Both the position numbers and the translations under genes were made by a program. From assembly GCA_030590185.1 (NCBI GenBank), contig JAUUZB010000177.1, forward strand, positions 1 to 7,185: a DNA stretch of 7,185 nucleotides, read 5' to 3'. The notes beneath the pieces are model-generated. The model was not told the DNA's origin. It searched no databases and saw only the letters and a program-made list of their open reading frames with translations. Below are positions 1 through 5,774 of the stretch, piece by piece (position 1 is the first letter of the stretch; each line of letters begins with the position of its first letter). The stretch is from Deltaproteobacteria bacterium (GTDB lineage Bacteria; Myxococcota; XYA12-FULL-58-9; JAUUZB01).

Positions 1-650
1 GTCACCCGCAACGGCATCGCCTTTTCGATCTGCGGCGCGCCTGCCACGAGGAATGCCATGCCCACGGCCAGGGCGGTGCGCCGGGGTAGGGGGCCGGGAT
101 CCGCGACCAGGGAGGCGATCAGACCGCGCCCGCCGGCCACGGCCAGCATGCCCGGGCCGCCGACCGGGCCGAGCAACAGGGCGTAGGCGATCACCCCGGC
201 CGCAGCGCCGCCGAGGTCTGCGGCGTACAGGTAGGGAGCGGCCGCCGGTGAGGCTGCAAACGCCTTGGCGATGAACAACCCGGCGCAGGCAAAGGGCACG
301 GTCAACAGGATGAGCAGCAGGGCGATCCAGAACAGCTGGAGCGGGTCCCCGGCGAGGCTCATCGGCGCCACCGGCAGGGCGTTCCACGCCGGGTAGCCGA
401 CGGTCGTGGTGATGCCGAAGGCCATGGCGCTGTACGCGAGGACCTGATCGTGGTCGGCGTTGCGCAGGCGTGGCCAGAGGGCGAGCGAGATCGCCGCGGC
501 GCCGAAGCCGAGCATGGCCGCGCCGAGCGCCACGAAGGCAAACGGATACCAGAGCGCCACCGAGAGTAACCGGGTGAGGGTTAGCTCCAGACATAAAACT
601 CCCGCGGCGAGCAGGGCGAGGGCGAGCAGGGTGGGGCGGGACGGGGACAT
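1..650 (-). CDS. Fused transmembrane/spermidine-synthase-like protein, N-terminal membrane part (partial)
   Basis: Open reading frame of 216 codons from ATG at 650 that runs off the left edge, so only the N-terminal part is seen. It is hydrophobic throughout, with likely membrane segments near residues 8-30, 36-58, 71-89, 105-131, 140-161 and 192-205. Residues 21-28 (LELTLTRL) followed by WYPFAFVALGAAMLGFG, and later LYAADLGGAAAG at 141-152, are the patterns I know from the membrane half of fused MFS/spermidine-synthase-like proteins. In that family an aminopropyltransferase/methyltransferase-like domain follows; here it would lie beyond the window, so catalytic activity cannot be judged. An in-frame TGA at 654-656 directly upstream fixes 650 as the most upstream ATG. 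No clear Shine-Dalgarno is seen. It is divergent from truD with a very short gap. A plain membrane transporter is the alternative. Confidence 0.78.
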   Translation of the reverse strand, partial: MSPSRPTLLALALLAAGVLCLELTLTRLLSVALWYPFAFVALGAAMLGFGAAAISLALWPRLRNADHDQVLAYSAMAFGITTTVGYPAWNALPVAPMSLAGDPLQLFWIALLLILLTVPFACAGLFIAKAFAASPAAAPYLYAADLGGAAAGVIAYALLLGPVGGPGMLAVAGGRGLIASLVADPGPLPRRTALAVGMAFLVAGAPQIEKAMPLRV

Positions 651-683
651 GATTCATATGGTTGTCGCGCGAAACCGGGGGGA

Positions 684-1787
684 ATGCCAACGCTCGCGAT
701 TTTCGCCATCGAGCCTCGCTCCCACAGGTGCTATGCCCTCCCCACCGTGGAGCTCCTCGACCCAACCGCCCCGTTGCCCCTGCTCACCGACGACCTCCCC
801 GGCACCGGCGGCGCGATCAAAACCGAACCGGACGATTTCCGGGTCGAGGAAATCTTGGGCCGTGAGCCCGCCGGGCGGGGGGAGCACCTGCTGCTCTGGC
901 TCGAGAAGCGCACCACCTCGGCCGAGGCGATTGAGGCGCAGGTAGCCCGGGCGCTCGAGATCACGCCGCGTGAGGTTGGCACCGCCGGCCTCAAGGACAC
1001 CCACGCCGTGACCCGGCAGTGGGTCTCGGTACCGGTCGCGGCCGAGGCGCGTGTGGCGGCCATCGACAGCGATCGGCTGCGGGTGATCGACGTCAACCGC
1101 GACACCGGCAAGCTGCGGGCCGGGCAACTCGAGGGTAACCGCTTCGACGTCCTCATCCGTGACCCGCACCCGGAGGCGATGGGCCGCGCCCGCGCCGTCT
1201 GTGATCGCCTGCTCGCCGTCGGCGTGCCGGGGTACTACGGCCCCCAGCGTTTCGGCCACGACGGCCACACGGCGCGTACCGGGTTTGCGCTGCTCCGCGG
1301 CGAGGCGAACCCGCATCGCGGCGGCGGCTTTCGTAAGAAGCTCGCCCTGTCCGCGGCCCAGTCCCTCGCCTTCAACACCTGGCTCGCGGCGCGCCATCGC
1401 GATGGCCTGTTGCTGCGCGCCATCGACGGCGAGGTGCTCCAAAAACGCAACACCGGCCTGCCGTTCTGGGCCGATGACCTCGAAGCCACCCAACGTTTGC
1501 TCGACGACCGCCGGGTCGTGGCCATGGGACCGATGTTTGGTCCGCGCATGCGGCGCGCCAAACGCGAAGCCGCCGCCCGCGAGCAGTTGGTGCTCGACGC
1601 CACCGGCCTCGACCTCGATGCCTTCGCCGCCTTTGGCAAACTCTGCCGGGGAACACGGCGGCCAGCGCTGGTGCACCTCTCGCGGCTCGAGCTCGTCGAC
1701 GACCCGGCTGGCTTGCGCTTGCGTTTCGACCTGCCGGCCGGCGTCTACGCCACCGTATTACTCGCCGAGGTGATGAAGGAGGGGTGA
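684..1787 (+). CDS. truD: tRNA pseudouridine(13) synthase TruD
   Basis: TruD isomerises uridine 13 of tRNA (classically tRNA-Glu) to pseudouridine in the cytoplasm. The 367-residue frame carries the family motifs in order: DLPGTGGAIKTEPDDFRVEE at about 37-56; the catalytic-loop motif AGLKDTHAVTRQW at 101-113, with D105 as the catalytic aspartate (Asp80 in E. coli); GYYGPQRFG at 183-191; SAAQSLAFNTWL at 223-234; and a C-terminal LRLRFDLPAGVYATVLL. The start is uncertain. ATG 684 leaves about 35 residues before the conserved region and has a G-run only one base upstream. In-frame GTG at 747 would give 346 residues, close to the E. coli length of 349, and would widen the divergent gap from 33 to 96 bp. 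I list the longer form, but 747 may be the true start. The final codons and stop lie in a 14-bp tandem duplication. Confidence 0.95.
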   Translation: MPTLAIFAIEPRSHRCYALPTVELLDPTAPLPLLTDDLPGTGGAIKTEPDDFRVEEILGREPAGRGEHLLLWLEKRTTSAEAIEAQVARALEITPREVGTAGLKDTHAVTRQWVSVPVAAEARVAAIDSDRLRVIDVNRDTGKLRAGQLEGNRFDVLIRDPHPEAMGRARAVCDRLLAVGVPGYYGPQRFGHDGHTARTGFALLRGEANPHRGGGFRKKLALSAAQSLAFNTWLAARHRDGLLLRAIDGEVLQKRNTGLPFWADDLEATQRLLDDRRVVAMGPMFGPRMRRAKREAAAREQLVLDATGLDLDAFAAFGKLCRGTRRPALVHLSRLELVDDPAGLRLRFDLPAGVYATVLLAEVMKEG

Positions 1788-1802
1788 TGAAGGAGTGGTG
1801 AT
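1770..1802 (+). repeat. 14-bp tandem duplication across the truD stop codon
   Basis: The 12-mer GTGATGAAGGAG occurs at 1770-1781 and again at 1784-1795, a period of 14 bp, with a third partial GTGAT at 1798-1802. The truD stop (TGA 1785-1787) lies at the start of the second copy. Removing one copy would change the truD tail from MKEG to MKEW, so the duplication shifted the frame at the very end without harming the enzyme. Confidence 0.8.
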
Positions 1803-1830
1803 CCGGGGGAACCCCCAGCTGCGCTCCTTC
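1789..1830 (+). terminator. Possible structured 3' end of truD (no U-tract)
   Basis: Directly after the truD stop, GAAGGAG (1789-1795) can pair with CTCCTTC (1824-1830). Inside it, GGGG (1805-1808) pairs with CCCC (1813-1816) across a GAAC tetraloop. No T-run follows, so this is not a classical intrinsic terminator. It competes with the longer inverted repeat starting at 1799. Confidence 0.25.
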
Positions 1831-1884
1831 TCCTGCGTGGAGGGATTAGGTCGAACGAAGGCGAGGGCTTTGCCCCCCGGATCA
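1799..1884. repeat. 86-bp element bounded by 11-bp perfect inverted repeats
   Basis: TGATCCGGGGG at 1799-1809 is matched by its exact reverse complement CCCCCGGATCA at 1874-1884, enclosing 64 bp. Further symmetry continues imperfectly inward: a small GGGC-TTT-GCCC hairpin abuts the right arm, and a GGGG/CCCC hairpin abuts the left. It lies between the convergent genes truD and the VWA lipoprotein. It could be a bidirectional transcription-end structure or a copy of a dispersed REP/MITE-like palindrome. No transposase is present and no target-site duplication is evident. Confidence 0.55.
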
Positions 1885-1920
1885 TTTAAATGGTAGCCAC
1901 CCGGCCGGGCAACCGCAAAG

Positions 1921-1974
1921 CAAAAACGTGGTGGGGGGTGGGCAGGTGGGGGCCAGTCCTACCCGACCCCCACC
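1921..1974 (-). terminator. Hairpin downstream of the VWA lipoprotein gene, possible terminator
   Basis: Read on the minus strand, 17 nt past the TAG stop at 1991, GGTGGGGG (1974-1967) pairs with CCCCCACC (1952-1945) across a 14-nt loop. A run of five T lies at 1926-1922. The 18-nt gap between stem and T-run is too long for a textbook intrinsic terminator, so this is tentative. Confidence 0.3.
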
Positions 1975-1990
1975 GAGGCTTTGCAGCCGA

Positions 1991-3580
1991 CTACTGCCCG
2001 AGGAGGGTATCGATCTCAATCATGCCCCAGTCCGTGAGGCCGTAGCTGTTGACCGCGCTCTGGAGCTCAGCGCGGGTAGCGCTGCTCTGGCCGCTCGCCC
2101 ACTTGCCAAAGGCGTTGACGACGCGGGTGCGCTCGAACAGCCGGCCCGGCTCCGCGAACAGCTCGGAGAAACTCGAGACCTCGTGGTTGATCACGATGTC
2201 GATCCCGGTCGACAACGGCCGCACGGTGACGCGCAGGGTAGTCGGCTCATTGAGCGCTGCTGGGTCCTCGATGACAAAGCGCGCCACGAAGGTCATGTCG
2301 TCGCCGGCGGCGAGCACGATGTTCTGGAGCCGCTCCTCTGGATTGGTGGAGACCTCTTCGCCGGAGAATGACTCGAGGGTGATGCCGGCCGGCAGGGTCA
2401 TCTCGATGGCGATGTTGTCCGCCGCGACCTCCATGATCTTGTGAAAATAATCGCCGAAGATCAGGTCGACCTCGTGGCTGTCCGGTAGGAAAACGTGGGC
2501 GCCCTTACCGGCGTCGGTCAGTTGGTCCATCCGGTCCCAGTCGTAGTCGCTGCCCACGCCCACGCCGGAGAGGTAGATGCCCTCCTGGCCGTTGATGCGG
2601 GTCAGGCCCGCGAAGCTAGCGATGTCGGTGTCGCCAACATTGGCGTTGCCATCGGAGAAGAGGATCACCCGCTGTAGCATGGTCTCGTCGAAGTTCTCCT
2701 GGGCGAGGTCATAGGTTCGATCGAGGCCGGCGATCATGTTGGTCGAGGAGCCCGGCGCGAGGGCGGCGAAGGCGGCGCGAATGTCGGTCTCGTTGGCGGC
2801 GAACTCCAGGTCGATGAAGACATCGTGGGAGGAGCTGTCAAAAGTGATCAGGGTCAAGCGGTCGCCCGTCTTGAAGTGGATCAACATGGTGTCGAGGGCC
2901 TCGCGGACGAAGGCGATCTTGTCGCCCCACATCGAGCCCGAGACGTCGACGCACAGGAAGGTGTTCCAGTTGCGCCGGGTAGATTTGGCGATACGGTCGG
3001 CGCGCATCTGGAAGAGCAGCTCCGCCACGTCGCTGCCCTCGCAGGGTGGGTCACAGGTCTCGGTGAGTCGCTGCCCCTTGAGGGCGAGCTCGACGTTGTC
3101 GCCGATCTCATCGTGGAGGGCCCAGGCCTCGGCGTCGAACAGGTCGCTGGGCGGATCGTAGTAGTTCACGAACTCGTGGGACTTGAGGGCGCGGCTCGCG
3201 AAGCCGGCCTTGTACATCTGGGGCGAGGCCATGCTGGTGGAGTCGTCGGTGGAAAGTTGGATCCAGGTTACCTCCGGGGGCGGCTCCTCAATGGTGCCGC
3301 CGGTGCCGCCGGTCGCTTCTGCGGTGCCACCGGTGCCGCCGGTCGCGTACCCGCCGGTACCGCCGACTGCACCCGTGCCGGCGGTGCCGGCCGTGCCGGT
3401 CGTGCCGCCGGTGTACGACGAGCCGCCGGCTCCGTCATAATAGGTCCCGTCATCCTCCGCGGACGAAAAGGCGCCCATGCTGTCGGAGCCGCAACCGGCG
3501 AGGGCCGCCGCGCTGATCAATCCGATGATCAAAAGGAACAGGCGGGGGAACAGGTCAATCATTCGTGCGGACAGGCGCAT
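1991..3580 (-). CDS. VWA-domain lipoprotein, YfbK-like
   Basis: Predicted exported lipoprotein of 529 residues. A basic/hydrophobic signal peptide ends in the lipobox LAGC, with lipidated Cys30. A Gly/Thr-rich spacer spans about residues 54-97. Residues 109-142 (STDDSTSMASPQ, then EFVNYYDPP) resemble the N-terminal region of YfbK-type proteins. The von Willebrand factor A domain spans about 205-384 and has an intact metal-ion-dependent adhesion site: DVSGS at 212-216, Thr280 in SSTNM, and Asp310 in FSDGN. A beta-rich C-terminal part follows. VWA domains usually bind protein partners through a divalent metal; the ligand here is unknown. The reading frame extends upstream to 3613, but ATG 3580 is chosen because GAGGAG lies 7 nt before it and the signal peptide then has normal length. 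It is the last gene of the minus-strand run, 149 bp from its upstream neighbour, with its own promoter candidate. Confidence 0.92.
   Translation of the reverse strand: MRLSARMIDLFPRLFLLIIGLISAAALAGCGSDSMGAFSSAEDDGTYYDGAGGSSYTGGTTGTAGTAGTGAVGGTGGYATGGTGGTAEATGGTGGTIEEPPPEVTWIQLSTDDSTSMASPQMYKAGFASRALKSHEFVNYYDPPSDLFDAEAWALHDEIGDNVELALKGQRLTETCDPPCEGSDVAELLFQMRADRIAKSTRRNWNTFLCVDVSGSMWGDKIAFVREALDTMLIHFKTGDRLTLITFDSSSHDVFIDLEFAANETDIRAAFAALAPGSSTNMIAGLDRTYDLAQENFDETMLQRVILFSDGNANVGDTDIASFAGLTRINGQEGIYLSGVGVGSDYDWDRMDQLTDAGKGAHVFLPDSHEVDLIFGDYFHKIMEVAADNIAIEMTLPAGITLESFSGEEVSTNPEERLQNIVLAAGDDMTFVARFVIEDPAALNEPTTLRVTVRPLSTGIDIVINHEVSSFSELFAEPGRLFERTRVVNAFGKWASGQSSATRAELQSAVNSYGLTDWGMIEIDTLLGQ
3293..3418 (-). 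repeat. Gly/Thr-rich low-complexity linker repeat in the VWA lipoprotein gene
   Basis: Imperfect repeats of an ACCGGCGGC-like unit encode repeated TGGTGG and TGGTA tracts between the lipidated cysteine and the folded part. Such a flexible tether would hold the VWA domain away from the membrane. The tract is prone to length change by slippage. Confidence 0.75.
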
Positions 3581-3587
3581 GGTTTGT

Positions 3588-3593
3588 CTCCTC
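3588..3593 (-). promoter_or_regulatory. Ribosome-binding site of the VWA lipoprotein gene
   Basis: GAGGAG on the minus strand, 7 nt upstream of ATG 3580. It is the clearest Shine-Dalgarno in the window and decides the start against the longer frame beginning at 3613. Confidence 0.8.
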
Positions 3594-3617
3594 TTCGGTT
3601 GGGGCGAACACAAACTA

Positions 3618-3633
3618 TGCAGAGGACGTGCCA
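3618..3633 (-). promoter_or_regulatory. Sigma-54-type -24/-12 promoter of the VWA lipoprotein gene
   Basis: The minus strand reads TGGCACGTCCTCTGCA. This matches the sigma-54 consensus TGGCACR-N4-TTGCW at every fixed position except one (C for the first T of TTGC). The invariant GG and GC are separated by exactly 10 nt. The predicted transcription start falls near 3608, giving a leader of about 28 nt that contains the Shine-Dalgarno. Sigma-54 promoters need an activating AAA+ enhancer-binding protein; none is encoded in the window. Confidence 0.6.
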
Positions 3634-3670
3634 GTGGAGACCTCCCTGATTTCAGCTACTTCTGACGAAA

Positions 3671-3696
3671 CACATGTCTGAGAAACCAGACACGTA
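3671..3696. promoter_or_regulatory. Dyad upstream of the sigma-54 promoter: enhancer site or terminator hairpin
   Basis: TGTCTG (3675-3680) and CAGACA (3687-3692) form a perfect 6-6-6 dyad, extendable on the minus-strand transcript to a 10-bp stem with two G-U pairs. It starts 33 nt past the stop of the cysteine-rich lipoprotein gene and is centred about 75 nt upstream of the start predicted for the sigma-54 promoter. It could be a weak terminator (only TTT follows) or a binding site for the enhancer-binding protein. Confidence 0.4.
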
Positions 3697-3729
3697 CGGG
3701 GATCGAGACGCCCGGGGCCGGTGCGGCGC

Positions 3730-5658
3730 TCAGGGCAGGTGGGGCCGGTACAGGGGACAGCCGCCGAGATCCGCGACGTCGACCCCGTGGGCGGGATCGA
3801 ACAGCCCGAGGGGCAGGTGCGAGCTCGGGAGTTGGTAGCAGGGGTAACCCACGCCGTAGACCACCTCGCTGCGCTCTTCGCATAGAAACTCGACGCAGTC
3901 CGGGTAGCCGTCGGCCGCGCCCGGGGGCAAGATGTCGCGCAGGTGGGGGATCGGCACCTCGACGCCGGTGCAGCTGATCCAATCACTGCCCGGGCAGAGC
4001 ATCGGCATGGTCGCGGTGTTGCGCAGGTTCTGCCAGCAGACTTCCTGGAAGCAGGGCTCGGTGATGATCGGCTCGAGGGAGCTAGTGACCCCGGGCAACA
4101 GCGTGCCGAGGGGACAGATCGGCGCGTACAGCGGATTGCAATAGGGCGGCTCCGGGACGCACGAGACGATCAACATGTCGTAGGAAGCCTCGAGCATGAA
4201 CAGGATTGGTACGTCGAGGTCGGCGCAATTGTCATCGACAAAGGCGAACTGATCCTGGGTGGCGGTCTCCGGGTCGGCGCAGGTGATCGCCAAACAGCTC
4301 TGGGCAGCGGCGCAGTCGTCGCTGCCATCAGCGCAACGCACCTCGAGGTCGAGGGTTTGGATGGTCATGGGAAAACCCTCGAACACGAAACCCGCGCCCC
4401 CGGGCACCTGGCAGTCGAAGCTGGCGTCTGGGCAGAGGAGATCTGGTTGGGCTATCCGCATGCAGTCGGTGATCACGCAGCCCTGCTCGTTGAGACGCGA
4501 GGAGAGCAGGAGCTCCTGGCCGGCGCCGGCGATCGAGCCCCCCGGACAGATCGGCGCGTCGGTGCGGCAACCGCTCTGCACCGGACAGGTCCGACCCGCC
4601 TCGGAGCCGGCGTTGCGCTGGCCCGTCAGGGCGTAGACATACTGGACGCCGTCGCCGGTGGTCTCGGTCCAGGTCCCCTCCAGCAAGACCAGGTCACCGT
4701 CGGCGCTCTCCACCAACTGTCCCGTGACCCGGGTAGGCAGGTCGTCCGCCCCCCGGACCCGGGCGTGGGGCGCGCCGAGACCTTCGCCGTCGTTAACGTC
4801 GAAGCTCAGGGAAAAGGGCTCGAAGCTGCCGAAGAAGACCCGCTGTCCGTCGAACAGGATCGCGGCCGAGAGGTTGTCCGTCACCGCCACCGCGAGGTCG
4901 AATTCCCGCGAGGTCTCCGTGGCGCTGCCGCTGCTAGCGAGCGGTTCGAAGGCTAGCTGTACCTCGAAGATACCGGCGAGCCGAGAATCGAAGTCGCACA
5001 GGCGGTCGTAGCGATAGCAGCCGACCCACTGCTTGCCCGAGCTCGCCGTGGCGTCGGTGGGGCAGGCGATCTCGGTGCGGGAGGGGGGCGCGATGGCGAG
5101 TTGATCGAAATAGACGTCTACGCCGTTTGGGCCGACCCTGCCGCCGAGCTCCAGGCCATCGACCAAGCAGATGCGATCGTCGGCGCAGGTTCCCCAGACG
5201 GAGTCCTCGAAGTGGGCCATGTCCGGAAACAGGCACGGCATGTCGCAACCCTGGTTCAGGCAGGTCGCGGCCAGCTCGAAAAACTCCGTGGCCGAGGTGA
5301 GCTCGACGTCGTTCGCGCAGCGCGTACCGCTGCCGTAGAACTGCTCGAGCCTGACGTTGAGCGCGAACGCACCGAGCAGGTCGGCGCCGGTCTCGCCATC
5401 CCCGGAGATGGTCAGCACGTTGGCGAAGTAGGAGAGGGTGGCGGTGCCGTCTCGGTCGAGCAGGTACGGAGAGATCAGCAGCTTGTCATCGAGGTGGACG
5501 ATGAAGGTGCCGTTGTCGACCCCGGCGCGCTGGTCGATCCCTTCATAGACGCCGGAGTACTCGCCCAAGAAGCGGGGCTGATCCTGATCGCCGACCTCCG
5601 AGAGGTTGCGGCAGGCGAGGCTCGACACCAAGGCAACGAGGATCAATGAACGCATCAT
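3730..5658 (-). CDS. Cysteine-rich lipoprotein with duplicated ten-Cys module, unknown function
   Basis: I do not recognise a named family. The 642-residue product begins with a very short signal peptide ending SSLAC, with Cys16 as probable lipidation site; the lipobox is weak because Ser sits at -3. Residues about 30-350 look beta-rich, in two stretches (about 30-195 and 210-348) with nine cysteines in the first 221 residues. Residues 358-607 contain two related cysteine-rich modules (358-455 and 500-607), each with ten cysteines in the same order and an APICP motif near the start. With 32 cysteines beyond the lipobox, the protein probably folds outside the cytoplasm with many disulfides. 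ATG 5658 is chosen, with ATG 5655 and GTG 5673 as alternatives; GGGGA about 9 nt upstream is a weak Shine-Dalgarno. It sits 116 bp after the polyglycine lipoprotein gene and 149 bp before the VWA lipoprotein gene. Confidence 0.88.
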   Translation of the reverse strand: MMRSLILVALVSSLACRNLSEVGDQDQPRFLGEYSGVYEGIDQRAGVDNGTFIVHLDDKLLISPYLLDRDGTATLSYFANVLTISGDGETGADLLGAFALNVRLEQFYGSGTRCANDVELTSATEFFELAATCLNQGCDMPCLFPDMAHFEDSVWGTCADDRICLVDGLELGGRVGPNGVDVYFDQLAIAPPSRTEIACPTDATASSGKQWVGCYRYDRLCDFDSRLAGIFEVQLAFEPLASSGSATETSREFDLAVAVTDNLSAAILFDGQRVFFGSFEPFSLSFDVNDGEGLGAPHARVRGADDLPTRVTGQLVESADGDLVLLEGTWTETTGDGVQYVYALTGQRNAGSEAGRTCPVQSGCRTDAPICPGGSIAGAGQELLLSSRLNEQGCVITDCMRIAQPDLLCPDASFDCQVPGGAGFVFEGFPMTIQTLDLEVRCADGSDDCAAAQSCLAITCADPETATQDQFAFVDDNCADLDVPILFMLEASYDMLIVSCVPEPPYCNPLYAPICPLGTLLPGVTSSLEPIITEPCFQEVCWQNLRNTATMPMLCPGSDWISCTGVEVPIPHLRDILPPGAADGYPDCVEFLCEERSEVVYGVGYPCYQLPSSHLPLGLFDPAHGVDVADLGGCPLYRPHLP

Positions 5659-5683
5659 GGCTGGGGTCCCCACGGTTGACTCG

Positions 5684-5713
5684 ATGGTCGCAACCGTCTC
5701 CGGGGGTTGTCAA
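5684..5713 (-). promoter_or_regulatory. Possible sigma-70-type promoter of the cysteine-rich lipoprotein gene
   Basis: A perfect TTGACA -35 box (5713-5708, minus strand) is followed after 18 nt by GACCAT (5689-5684), a poor -10 with 3 of 6 consensus matches. The start would fall near 5677, about 19 nt before ATG 5658. A CGGTTG/CAACCG inverted repeat (5673-5678 and 5691-5696) brackets the -10 and could be an operator, though arms this short may be chance. Confidence 0.3.
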
Positions 5714-5774
5714 GCGGGTGATCGTGGTTGGGGCGCGCACGGGCTCACTTCCAGGCTCGTTCCCCAACGCCCCA

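Noticed and set aside
654..1676. 340-codon open frame on the minus strand opposite truD
   Set aside because: It is fully antisense to a gene with clear TruD motifs; long shadow frames are expected at this GC content and the product shows no recognisable domain.
1892..1913. GGTAGCC/GGCAACC-like palindrome around CCCGGCCGGG
   Set aside because: Pairing is broken by mismatches and the arms are short; I see no consistent hairpin or known site.
2825..3649. 274-codon open frame on the plus strand
   Set aside because: It is antisense to the VWA lipoprotein with its intact MIDAS motif, and it runs through the sigma-54 promoter and Shine-Dalgarno of that gene.
3943..4956. 337-codon open frame on the plus strand
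   Set aside because: It is antisense to the Cys-rich lipoprotein, whose signal peptide and conserved internal duplication support the minus strand; the plus product looks like shadow composition.
5727..5768. GTTGGGG/CCCCAAC inverted repeat after the polyGly lipoprotein gene, as a terminator
   Set aside because: The arms are only 7 bp with a 28-nt loop and no T-run on either strand; chance is likely in GC-rich sequence.
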